From Clostridiales bacterium (lineage in GTDB: Bacteria; Bacillota; Clostridia; Christensenellales; CAG-314), in the NCBI GenBank assembly GCA_004558105.1, contig SFEB01000038.1, positions 1-18,090 of the forward strand: a DNA stretch of 18,090 bases. Reading direction: 5' to 3'. Positions 1-6,086 of this stretch are shown here, in pieces; the first letter of the stretch is position 1, and every line of letters starts with the position of its first letter. Below the pieces are notes generated by a model. That model made no database searches, had not been told where the DNA came from, and saw nothing but the letters and a program-made list of their open reading frames with translations. The translations under genes and the position numbers were made by a program.

Positions 1-974
1 TCATTCGCGCCATCGCGCCGCAGGAACTGCTCTGGAGCGATGCCGGTACGATTTCGAGCTACATCGAACTCAACCGCAGCGGTCAAGACAATGCTTTTGC
101 CGGATGTACCTTGTTGGAGGAAGTCATATTTTTGGGTAACGCTCCCGAAATGACGATATGTAACGATTATAGCTCCCATATGTTGTTTGATTCGATGACC
201 GCAAAATTGATTTTCGACAACAAGTACGCAACAAACTTTTACAACTCTTTATATCTTTACAACCCCGAGTACGTAGAAATGTTGTCACCGGAACAAAGAG
301 AAGCGGCACAAGAAACCACTTATGCCTTCGATAGTCTCGGCGGCAGTACCGTACAGCAGGTAAAAACAATTATTTTACAGCAAAGCCAATTGCCCACACC
401 GACCAAAAGCGGAAAGTATTTTGCAGGTTGGTATAGTCAGAACGGTACTACAACCGGTGAATGGGGAGAATTGGTAGTCGGACCTTTTGCAAACTATTCC
501 GGAGTGTATCAGATTACACTGTACGCAAAGTGGCAGGATACACCATGGGAGACGGGTAAATCTTACGCTCCGTATATTTTAAAGGCAAATTCATCACGGA
601 CTTTGTTATTGCAAAAGGAAACTTCGCAAGGCATTTTCGGTTCTCAGGATTTGAAAGGTTATACGGTGCATTGGTTTGTATTTACCGCGACAAGTAGCGG
701 AATAGTAAACGTTGAAGTAGACGTACCCGAAGAAATAGGTTACAACTGTGTTCTTTTTACCCAACCGATATATGACTGGCAGTATGCAGCGGCCTGGTCC
801 GGCAACGGCTATATGGTAGAAGAAGGAAAAACTTACTATCTTGCCATGTACTTGTATGATATGGAAACATGGTCAGCCGGAGAGGTAGAGGTAAAAATAT
901 CTCTTTCTATTGAAACGATGGCAAACGCCCAACAAGTTTTTATTCAAAAAAAAGAGGATACGGAAAATTATTGA
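1..974 (+). CDS. C-terminal part of a secreted surface protein with BspA-type LRR and Listeria-Bacteroides repeat (5' end outside window)
   Basis: The reading frame is open from base 3, so this is the last 323 residues of a longer protein. The TTG at 111 is internal and not a start. The first about 45 residues end in AFAGCTLLEEVIFLGNAP, the pattern of BspA-type (LRR_5) leucine-rich repeats. About residues 105-185 form a Listeria-Bacteroides repeat (List_Bact_rpt, InlB B-repeat-like): FDSLGGSTV, then PTKSGKYFAGWY, then ITLYAKW. The rest is a beta-rich, aromatic-rich domain without recognisable catalytic residues. Such proteins are usually exported cell-surface adhesins or matrix proteins. The C-terminus shows no LPXTG motif, SLH domain or hydrophobic anchor; any anchor would be in the missing N-terminal part. 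The gene is AT-richer than its neighbours. Domain calls are confident; the function is not known. Confidence 0.8.
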   Translation, partial: IRAIAPQELLWSDAGTISSYIELNRSGQDNAFAGCTLLEEVIFLGNAPEMTICNDYSSHMLFDSMTAKLIFDNKYATNFYNSLYLYNPEYVEMLSPEQREAAQETTYAFDSLGGSTVQQVKTIILQQSQLPTPTKSGKYFAGWYSQNGTTTGEWGELVVGPFANYSGVYQITLYAKWQDTPWETGKSYAPYILKANSSRTLLLQKETSQGIFGSQDLKGYTVHWFVFTATSSGIVNVEVDVPEEIGYNCVLFTQPIYDWQYAAAWSGNGYMVEEGKTYYLAMYLYDMETWSAGEVEVKISLSIETMANAQQVFIQKKEDTENY

Positions 975-997
975 CAAGTATTAGTCGGTACTCTGAA

Positions 998-1033
998 CAA
1001 CAAAAAGGAAGGCAATTGCCTTCCTTTTTGTTG
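998..1033 (+). terminator. Perfect 36-base palindromic terminator
   Basis: An uninterrupted inverted repeat (C998 to G1033, centre 1015/1016) gives a long stem with a GGAAGGC/GCCTTCC core. It is flanked by A5 on the left arm and T5 on the right arm. It lies 24 bases after the surface-protein stop and before the trmB promoter. Being symmetrical, it could end transcription from either side. Confidence 0.85.
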
Positions 1034-1048
1034 CGTCGGCAAATAACG

Positions 1049-1077
1049 TTGACTTTTGGATTTAAAACTGGTACAAT
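1049..1077 (+). promoter_or_regulatory. Sigma-A type extended -10 promoter for trmB-tcdA
   Basis: TTGACT at 1049-1054 and TACAAT at 1072-1077 are separated by exactly 17 bases, with TG at 1069-1070 forming an extended -10. Transcription would start near 1084, so the mRNA would begin almost at the GGAGAA ribosome binding site (1085-1090), giving a very short leader. Confidence 0.75.
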
Positions 1078-1096
1078 GTTTTTCGGAGAAAAATTT

Positions 1097-1783
1097 ATGC
1101 GATTAAGATACAAAAAAAATCTTGACGAAAGGATGTTTGCCTGTAAGGACTACTTTTTAGACAGGACGTGTGACGGCAATGCATTGATTGCTATGAAAAA
1201 CCCTAAGTTCGTTGATTTTCGTCATCTCTTTGGTAATGATAATCCGGTTTGCCTTGAAATCGGTTGCGGAAAAGGCAAATTCGCGATAGAATACGCTTTG
1301 AGCCATCCGGAGCAAAATATTCTGGCGGTGGAAAGGCTGTCCAACGTTATCGTTTCGGGTGCGGAAAGGGCTAAAGAGCTGAATTTATCAAACGTGAGGT
1401 TTTTAGTGCAAAACGCAGAGTTTCTTCCGCATTTTTTGCCCGATAGCAGCGTCTCTAAGGTGTTTTTGAATTTTTCATGCCCTTTCCCTAAAAAAACCTA
1501 TCGCAACCGTCGTCTTACACATGTTAAATTTCTCGATATGTACGAGAGATTATTGGTTGACGGCGGCGTAGTTGAGCAAAAGACGGATAATTCGGACTTT
1601 TTTGATTTTAGTCTGGAAAGTTACGCCGAGCGCGGTTGGGAGATTTTATTTCTGACGCGCGACCTGTACGGCGGTGACGTTTCGGACAATATAGCGACAG
1701 AGTACGAAAGACGGTTCGTTTCGCAGGGCATGCCGATAAACAAGGTTATCGCAAGACCGGGGAGGACGGGTTATGTGCGCTGA
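1097..1783 (+). CDS. trmB: tRNA (guanine-N7-)-methyltransferase TrmB
   Basis: SAM-dependent enzyme that makes m7G46 in the variable loop of tRNA. The ATG at 1097 (228 residues) is chosen because GGAGAA lies 6 bases upstream and the promoter -10 is at 1072-1077; earlier in-frame starts fall inside or before the promoter. Visible motifs: the SAM loop EIGCGKGKF (54-62), the acidic end of beta 2 AVER (77-80), the signature NFSCPFPKKTYRNRRLTH (125-142), KTD at 162-164, and the C-terminal TEYERRF (201-207). Length is normal for the family. Oddity: the signature normally reads NFSDPWPK; here the Asp is Cys128 and the Trp is Phe130, and the His of the usual KxRH is Tyr. The gene overlaps tcdA by 11 bases, so the two are co-transcribed. 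The family call is secure; whether activity is normal is open. Confidence 0.9.
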   Translation: MRLRYKKNLDERMFACKDYFLDRTCDGNALIAMKNPKFVDFRHLFGNDNPVCLEIGCGKGKFAIEYALSHPEQNILAVERLSNVIVSGAERAKELNLSNVRFLVQNAEFLPHFLPDSSVSKVFLNFSCPFPKKTYRNRRLTHVKFLDMYERLLVDGGVVEQKTDNSDFFDFSLESYAERGWEILFLTRDLYGGDVSDNIATEYERRFVSQGMPINKVIARPGRTGYVR

Positions 1784-2453
1784 ATGGCAGGAACGCACGG
1801 CAATATTGTTGGGCGAGGACGCATTGGATCGGCTGGCGTCAAAAAAAGTTATCGTTTTCGGGTTGGGAGGCGTCGGAGGTTACGTCGTAGAGGCGCTGGC
1901 GCGCGTCGGAATCGGTAATTTTACGCTTGTGGACGGAGATACCTTTGCGGAAAGTAATTTAAACCGTCAGATTTTAGCAACCGTGGACGTAATCGGACGG
2001 TCGAAAGCCGCCGTTGCGGCAGAGCGTGTAAAAAGGATAAACCCGTCTGCCGTAGTTGCGTCGGTTGAAAAGTTTCTGACGGCGGACAACGTGGCGGATT
2101 TCCGTTTGAGGGAATATGATTATATCGTAGACGCCATCGACGACGTGGACGCAAAGGTTTTGCTTGCCGTCAAAGCGCAGGAATACGAAGTGCCCGTTGT
2201 TTCGAGTATGGGTACGGGTAACAAGTTGTCGCCTTCTTTTAAGGTGGAGGACGTTTATAAAACGTCAAACTGTCCGCTGGCGAGGATAATGCGAAAGAAA
2301 CTTAAAGTTGCCGGCGTAAAAAAACTTACCGTAGTATACAGCGACGAGTTGCCGTTGCTGCACACTTGCGGAACGGTGGGCAGTATCGCCTTCGTCCCGG
2401 CGGCGGCAGGACTTACGCTGGCAAGCAAGGTCACGCAGGACCTGATAAAATAG
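1773..2453 (+). CDS. tcdA: tRNA threonylcarbamoyladenosine dehydratase TcdA (ThiF/MoeB/HesA E1-like family)
   Basis: ATP-dependent enzyme that cyclises t6A37 to ct6A in tRNA. The 226 residues hold the E1-like nucleotide-binding loop GLGGVGGY (30-37), LVDGD (52-56), SNLNRQ (61-66) with the Arg used in adenylation, and YDYIVDAIDD (115-124). The start of the protein (RTAILLGEDALDRL) matches the N-terminus typical of TcdA/YgdL rather than MoeB or ThiF, and the zinc-binding CxxC pairs of those proteins are not obvious. It is somewhat shorter than the E. coli enzyme. GGGGAGG lies about 8 bases before the ATG, within the end of trmB. Pairing with trmB makes a small tRNA-modification operon. The alternative is an undefined ThiF-family protein. 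Confidence 0.88.
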   Translation: MCAEWQERTAILLGEDALDRLASKKVIVFGLGGVGGYVVEALARVGIGNFTLVDGDTFAESNLNRQILATVDVIGRSKAAVAAERVKRINPSAVVASVEKFLTADNVADFRLREYDYIVDAIDDVDAKVLLAVKAQEYEVPVVSSMGTGNKLSPSFKVEDVYKTSNCPLARIMRKKLKVAGVKKLTVVYSDELPLLHTCGTVGSIAFVPAAAGLTLASKVTQDLIK

Positions 2454-2468
2454 CCGAAGATTTTCGGC
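2453..2468 (+). terminator. Weak hairpin after tcdA
   Basis: GCCGAA (2453-2458) and TTCGGC (2463-2468) form a six-pair stem with a four-base loop that begins at the last base of the tcdA stop codon. It is followed by a mixed AT-rich stretch rather than a clean T tract, so termination may be partial. Confidence 0.3.
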
Positions 2469-2501
2469 GGTAAATTTCACTTTAAAAAGATAAGAATAAC
2501 A

Positions 2502-2530
2502 TTGTTCTTTCGGACAAGGTGTGTTATAAT
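2502..2530 (+). promoter_or_regulatory. Promoter for the aminotransferase gene
   Basis: TTGTTC (2502-2507) and a consensus TATAAT (2525-2530) are separated by 17 bases. The expected start is near 2537. The leader then contains a small hairpin, GAGAGC (2540-2545) with GCTCTC (2549-2554), just before the AAGGAG ribosome binding site. Confidence 0.75.
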
Positions 2531-2568
2531 CAAAACGAAGAGAGCGAGGCTCTCAAAAAGGAGATACC

Positions 2569-3762
2569 ATGGTCAACGAAGAAATGAAAAAACTCGGCAA
2601 CGTCCGTTCGGTCATCAGAGAAATTTTTGAGTATTGCAAAGTTCGCAAGGCAGAAATAGGAAAAGATAACGTCTTTGATTTTTCCATCGGCAACCCCAGC
2701 GTTCCCGCTCCCGCCATCGTTAACGAAACGATTGCGGATCTGGCAGCGAATTACGACAGTATAGAACTTCACGGTTATACGTCCGCTCAGGGCGACGCAA
2801 GAGTACGCGGCGTTATTTCAAAATATATTTCCGACAATTTCGGCGCAGAAGTCCCGGCAAACAATATTTACATGACGTGCGGCGCGGCGGCAGGTCTTAC
2901 CATCAGTATGAAAGCGCTTTGCCTGCCCGGCGACGAAGTTATGGCGTTTGCTCCGTTTTTCCCCGAATACAAAGTTTTTTCCGCTAACTGCGGCGCGGTA
3001 CTCGTCCCGGTAAAAAGTGACGACAAGTTGTTGCCTGATATGGCGGATTTCGAATCGAAAATCACCGATAAAACGAGAATAGTCGTCGTAAACAGCCCCA
3101 ACAACCCCAGCGGCGTCGTTTATCCCGAAAGTACTATAAAGGCAATTGCGTCGGTTCTTGAAAAGAAGCAAAAGGAATACGGACATCCCGTCTATATCCT
3201 TTGCGACGAACCGTATCGTGAATTGGTTTACGACAAGGCGACGAAAGTGCCTTACGTCATGAATTACTACGACAACACTCTCGTTTGCTATTCCTGGAGT
3301 AAATCGCTGAGTATTCCCGGCGACCGTATCGGTTACGTGGCAGTCAATCCAAAAGCGGCGGACAGCGCTGACGTTTATGCGGCAATATGCGGCGCGGGCA
3401 GATCTCTCGGTTTCGTGTGCGCTCCGAGCATGATGCAATTCGTCGTAGAAAAATGCATCGGTCATGTTTCCGACCTGTCCGTATACAAAACCAACAGAGA
3501 CCTGTTGTACGGCAGTCTGACGGAATACGGCTTCGATTGCGTATATCCCGACGGCGCGTTTTATCTTTTTGTCAAAGCCCCCGACGGCGACTCTAAAAAA
3601 TTCTTCGAGACGGCAAAAAAACACGAGGTGTTATTCGTCCCGGCAGACAGTTTTGCCGCACCCGGTTACGTTCGTATCGCGTACTGCGTGACGACGGAAC
3701 AAATAAAACGCTGCTTGCCCGCGTTTAAAGAAATAGCAAAAGAATACGGCTTGATTAAATAA
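2569..3762 (+). CDS. PLP-dependent aminotransferase, class I/II (aspartate-aminotransferase fold)
   Basis: Cytosolic fold-type I PLP enzyme of 397 residues, the usual length. Visible motifs: FSIGNPSVPAP (38-48), the PLP-phosphate region CGAAAGL (104-110), NSPNNPSG (175-182), the aspartate that contacts the pyridine nitrogen in CDEPYRELVYD (D213), the Schiff-base lysine in SWSKSLSIPGDRIGY (K245), and a late Arg in GYVRIAYC (about 372) placed to bind the substrate carboxylate. These place it among aspartate/alanine/aromatic-type aminotransferases, but the substrate cannot be read from motifs alone. It has its own promoter, AAGGAG 5-6 bases before the ATG, and a strong terminator, so it is monocistronic. 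No neighbouring gene indicates the amino acid. Family sure; substrate unknown. Confidence 0.9.
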   Translation: MVNEEMKKLGNVRSVIREIFEYCKVRKAEIGKDNVFDFSIGNPSVPAPAIVNETIADLAANYDSIELHGYTSAQGDARVRGVISKYISDNFGAEVPANNIYMTCGAAAGLTISMKALCLPGDEVMAFAPFFPEYKVFSANCGAVLVPVKSDDKLLPDMADFESKITDKTRIVVVNSPNNPSGVVYPESTIKAIASVLEKKQKEYGHPVYILCDEPYRELVYDKATKVPYVMNYYDNTLVCYSWSKSLSIPGDRIGYVAVNPKAADSADVYAAICGAGRSLGFVCAPSMMQFVVEKCIGHVSDLSVYKTNRDLLYGSLTEYGFDCVYPDGAFYLFVKAPDGDSKKFFETAKKHEVLFVPADSFAAPGYVRIAYCVTTEQIKRCLPAFKEIAKEYGLIK

Positions 3763-3775
3763 ATAAAAGGAAGTC

Positions 3776-3812
3776 AAAAAAAACGCCTTGTCGGTAACAA
3801 GGCGTTTTTTTT
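3776..3812 (+). terminator. Intrinsic terminator of the aminotransferase gene
   Basis: CGCCTTGT (3784-3791) pairs with ACAAGGCG (3797-3804) around a CGGTA loop. The stem is extended by A8 on the left and T8 on the right (3805-3812). It starts 13 bases after the stop codon. Confidence 0.9.
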
Positions 3813-3846
3813 GTCGAAAAATGATTATTATTTGCATTGAAAACGC

Positions 3847-3875
3847 TTGACAAAGTCGATTGGCAGTGATAGATT
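3847..3875 (+). promoter_or_regulatory. Promoter upstream of the FMN riboswitch
   Basis: A consensus TTGACA (3847-3852) lies 17 bases from TAGATT (3870-3875), with TG at 3867-3868 as an extended -10. The predicted start, near 3882, coincides with the first base pair of the riboswitch P1 stem, which supports both calls. Confidence 0.75.
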
Positions 3876-3881
3876 GTATGT

Positions 3882-4029
3882 GCAAACTTTGGGCAAGGTG
3901 AAACTCCTGACCGATGGTAATGCGGCTATATGCCGATTAGTCCAACAGCCCCAACAGCCGATGCAGTGAGATTCTGCAACCGCCGGTGAACGCGTATATG
4001 ACGCAAAAGTCCGAATGGGAAAGGTTTGG
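3882..4029 (+). promoter_or_regulatory. FMN riboswitch (RFN element) aptamer
   Basis: The conserved RFN blocks appear in order. P1 pairs CAAACTTT (3883-3890) with AAGGTTTG (4021-4028). The 5' core GGGCAAGGTGAAACTCCTGA spans 3891-3910, followed by CCGATGGTAATG. A P5-type arm GATGCAGTGAGATTCTGCAA with ACCGCCGGTGAA spans about 3960-3990, a small P6 hairpin pairs GCGT with ACGC around ATATG (3992-4004), and the 3' core is AGTCCGAATGGGA (4008-4020). Known members bind FMN and switch off riboflavin synthesis or transport genes. With the promoter, terminator and expression platform it accounts for most of the 350-base gap before the S-component gene. Confidence 0.93.
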
Positions 4030-4084
4030 CGTTTTTTTGCGTATAAAATAAAAAAAGAAAGACGAAGAAAAACGCCGCACAGTT

Positions 4085-4115
4085 CCTCCGAGCCCGAGTG
4101 ACGGAGGTTTTTTTT
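4085..4115 (+). promoter_or_regulatory. Riboswitch expression platform: hairpin that hides the Shine-Dalgarno and ends in T8
   Basis: CCTCCG (4085-4090) pairs with CGGAGG (4102-4107), followed directly by eight T residues (4108-4115) and then the ATG at 4116. GGAGG (4103-4107), the ribosome binding site at 8-base spacing, is itself the 3' arm of the stem. One hairpin could therefore act as terminator and as SD blocker. Upstream, GGCGTTTTT (4028-4036) can pair with AAAAACGCC (4068-4076), starting at the last base of P1; this may be part of the switch between states. Which mechanism dominates cannot be settled from sequence. Confidence 0.7.
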
Positions 4116-4670
4116 ATGCAAACAAAAAGAATAGCGTTTTCTGCAATTTTCTGTGCTCTCATTTTCGTTGCCACGGCATTTATCAAGGTGCCCGTTGCCA
4201 TCGGATACTTCAATCTCGGCGACGCGTTTCTGCTTATTTCCGCCGTGTGCTGCGGACCGTTCGGCGGAGCAATCGGCGGAATGATAGGTTGTGCGTTGGC
4301 TGACGTTATAGGCGGTTACGCCGTTTATGCGCCGTTTACGCTCGTAGTCAAGGGCGTCGAGGGATTAATCTGCGGTTTACTTTTCCTCATGATAAAACGC
4401 AATGAAAAAGGTTATTTTTTACGTACCTTTGCCGCGTTTATCGTATCGCTTTTGTGGATGGTTGCCGGTTATTTTATCACCAACTGGATTTTGTACGGCA
4501 TAGGCGAGGCAGTTTCGGTCGGTTTGCCGTGCGATTTTCTGCAAGCGGGCATGTCGCTGGTAGTCGCAAGTCTGATTTTTACGGCTCTTGCGAATATTCC
4601 GTACGTCGTCCGTACGTTTAACCTGAAGGGTTTCGAAGAACCAAAAAAAGACGAGAAGGATGCAAAATAA
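4116..4670 (+). CDS. ECF transporter S component, probable riboflavin/flavin-precursor uptake protein
   Basis: Substrate-binding integral membrane subunit of an energy-coupling-factor vitamin importer, which would use a shared EcfA-A'-T module encoded elsewhere. The ATG at 4116 (184 residues) is chosen for its GGAGG; the GTG at 4098 lies in the hairpin loop and lacks a binding site. About six hydrophobic segments are visible. The motif run IKVPVAIGYFNLGDAFLL (17-34), GALIG-like loop and ALADVIGGYAVYAPFTLVVKG (56-76) match the family Pfam calls ECF-type riboflavin transporter S component. The FMN riboswitch argues independently for riboflavin. Against it, the downstream partner is a B6-type kinase (11-base overlap), and related S components occur beside B6 or thiamine genes. 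Family sure; substrate likely but not proven. Confidence 0.85.
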   Translation: MQTKRIAFSAIFCALIFVATAFIKVPVAIGYFNLGDAFLLISAVCCGPFGGAIGGMIGCALADVIGGYAVYAPFTLVVKGVEGLICGLLFLMIKRNEKGYFLRTFAAFIVSLLWMVAGYFITNWILYGIGEAVSVGLPCDFLQAGMSLVVASLIFTALANIPYVVRTFNLKGFEEPKKDEKDAK

Positions 4671-5532
4671 AGTCTTTAAAAACAAAATAAGCGCAAAACA
4701 AAGCGGACGGGTAGCCGTTGTCAATGATCTGAGCAGTTTCGGAAAATGCAGTCTGACTGCGTCTTTACCTATTTTCTCTTGTATGGGGCTGCAAGCGTGT
4801 CCGCTTCCCACCGCCGTCTTATCGTGCCAGACGGGTTTTGAAAACTTTTTTCAACAAGACATGACTTTTGTCTGGGAAGACTTTTTCAGAAGTTGGCAAA
4901 AGATGGGCGTCGTTTTTGACGGAATACTCAGCGGATATCTGACCGGGAGCAAACAAGCCGAAAAAGTCGAAGATTTTTTCCGCCGTTTCGGCAATGACGA
5001 CACTTTGTTCGTCGTTGATCCCGTGTTGGGTGACGACGGCAAACCCTATCCTAATACCGACGAAAAACTGATAGCGCAAATGCGTCGTCTGGTAAGCATG
5101 GCGGACATTTGCACTCCAAACCTGACGGAACTTTGCCTTCTGACCGGCGTAAACCCTCACGAGGCGGTTGAAAAGACCGACGGCGAGGATTTATCCTACC
5201 GAATAAAAGCCGCTTGCGCGGCGTTAATGGCGGACGGATGCGGCGCCGTTGCGGTGACCGGGATAAGAACGGAAAACAGCGTTAAAAACTTTTTAATGAC
5301 GTCAAAAGGCGTAACTGTCACCGAGTCGCCGTCCTATCATGTAAACATGAGCGGCGCGGGCGATATTTTCAGCAGTATTCTGACGGCAAAAGTTTTGTTG
5401 GGAGAAAGTCCGGAAAGTGCGGTTGCCGCCGCGGACGGTTTTCTTACGAGAGCCATTTCCGATACGGCGAAAAACAACGGAGACGCCAAACACGGCGTAA
5501 ATTTTGAAAAGTATTTAAAGGATTTAATATAA
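4660..5532 (+). CDS. pdxK: Pyridoxal/pyridoxamine kinase (PdxK/PdxY type, ribokinase fold)
   Basis: ATP-dependent kinase that salvages vitamin B6 vitamers to their 5'-phosphates. Of 290 residues, the first about 16 are a lysine-rich lead before the first strand RVAVVNDLSSFGKCSLT (17-33), the typical PdxK/PdxY opening. Further motifs: CPLPTAVLS (47-55) with the pattern seen in B6 kinases, VVDPVLGDDGKPY (118-130), CTPNLTEL (151-158), and the catalytic anion hole SGAGD with Asp235. The start overlaps the S-component gene by 11 bases, with a purine-rich stretch directly before it and no better start in frame. The gene is therefore under the same FMN riboswitch. An HMP kinase (ThiD) or another ribokinase-family enzyme is possible but less likely given the N-terminal and CPLPTAVLS motifs. 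Confidence 0.82.
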   Translation: MQNKVFKNKISAKQSGRVAVVNDLSSFGKCSLTASLPIFSCMGLQACPLPTAVLSCQTGFENFFQQDMTFVWEDFFRSWQKMGVVFDGILSGYLTGSKQAEKVEDFFRRFGNDDTLFVVDPVLGDDGKPYPNTDEKLIAQMRRLVSMADICTPNLTELCLLTGVNPHEAVEKTDGEDLSYRIKAACAALMADGCGAVAVTGIRTENSVKNFLMTSKGVTVTESPSYHVNMSGAGDIFSSILTAKVLLGESPESAVAAADGFLTRAISDTAKNNGDAKHGVNFEKYLKDLI

Positions 5533-5556
5533 AAAGCATTGCGTCTGAGAAACGAC

Positions 5557-5588
5557 AAAAAAGGGGCTCTAACAAAGCCCCTTTTTTT
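5557..5588. terminator. Bidirectional terminator between pdxK and mgsA
   Basis: GGGGCT (5563-5568) pairs with AGCCCC (5576-5581) around a seven-base loop, flanked by A6 on the left and T7 on the right. It lies between convergent genes and has a T tract in both reading directions, so it can end both transcripts. Confidence 0.9.
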
Positions 5589-5602
5589 AATCAATTATAT
5601 GG

Positions 5603-5989
5603 TCAGTTTTTAAATACGCTTTCGTCGTTACTGAGCGCGGTCAGTAAAATTTCAGCCGTTTTGCGATTGGTTGCCAAAGGAATATTGTGAACGTCGCAAA
5701 GGCGCAAAAGTGCCGAAACGTCGGGTTCGTGAGGTTGTGCAGTCAACGGATCGCGTAAGAATATGAGTAAGTCCAAACCGTTATCCGCCACCATACTGCC
5801 TATTTGCTGGTCGCCGCCTAGCGGACCGCTTTTCATCCTGTTAATGGGCAATCCCGTTTCGCCCATGATCAACGTGCCCGTCGTGCCCGTTGCGAAAAGT
5901 TGGTGTTTAGCCAACACGTCCTTATGTTTTTTAGCCAAAACTATGATTTCGTCTTTCTTTTTGTCGTGTGCAATTAAACCTATTCTCAT
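5603..5989 (-). CDS. mgsA: Methylglyoxal synthase
   Basis: Converts dihydroxyacetone phosphate to methylglyoxal and phosphate, a bypass of lower glycolysis when phosphate is limiting or sugar phosphates accumulate. The start at 5989 (128 residues) is chosen because a consensus AGGAGGT precedes it by 6-7 bases; the upstream start at 6022 would add 11 residues with no binding site. Expected catalytic and phosphate-binding residues are present: H8 and D9 (LIAHDKKK), GTTGT (35-39), SGPLGGDQQIG with D60, D80 in FLRD, H87 and D90 in PHEPD. Length is slightly below the E. coli enzyme but usual for Gram-positives. Monocistronic and divergent from alr, with its own strong promoter. Confidence 0.95.
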   Translation of the reverse strand: MRIGLIAHDKKKDEIIVLAKKHKDVLAKHQLFATGTTGTLIMGETGLPINRMKSGPLGGDQQIGSMVADNGLDLLIFLRDPLTAQPHEPDVSALLRLCDVHNIPLATNRKTAEILLTALSNDESVFKN

Positions 5990-6027
5990 TTTTTTACCTC
6001 CTGTAAATGTAATCTCTCTCACCCTCT

Positions 6028-6056
6028 ATTAAAGCAGAGAAAAGTTTCTTTGTCAA
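6028..6056 (-). promoter_or_regulatory. Promoter for mgsA
   Basis: On the minus strand a perfect TTGACA (plus-strand 6056-6051) is 17 bases from TTTAAT (6033-6028). Transcription would start near 6020, leaving a leader of about 30 bases before the mgsA start codon. Confidence 0.8.
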
Positions 6057-6075
6057 CTTTAACGGCGCAAAAACA

Positions 6076-6086
6076 TATATTTTGTT
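6076..6086 (+). promoter_or_regulatory. Possible -10 element placing the alr transcript start at its ATG
   Basis: TATATT at 6076-6081 would start transcription about at 6087-6089, the alr start codon. No convincing -35 is seen at the right distance (TCAACT at 6053-6058), and no Shine-Dalgarno is present before the ATG. Evidence is weak, but together it suggests a leaderless message. Confidence 0.3.

Noticed and set aside
971..1096. TrmB reading frame extended upstream to a TTG at 971 or ATG at 1076
   Set aside because: This stretch contains the palindromic terminator and the -35/-10 promoter, and has no ribosome binding site; GGAGAA points to 1097.
2818..3624. 268-residue minus-strand reading frame inside the aminotransferase gene
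   Set aside because: It lies wholly antisense to a well-supported gene, has no recognisable domain and no binding site; such shadow frames are expected in this codon usage.
4098..4115. GTG at 4098 as start of the S-component gene
   Set aside because: It lies in the loop of the expression-platform hairpin, upstream of the GGAGG that serves the ATG at 4116.
3828..4213. Minus-strand reading frames across the riboswitch region
   Set aside because: They read through the conserved RNA aptamer and its terminator and resemble no protein family.
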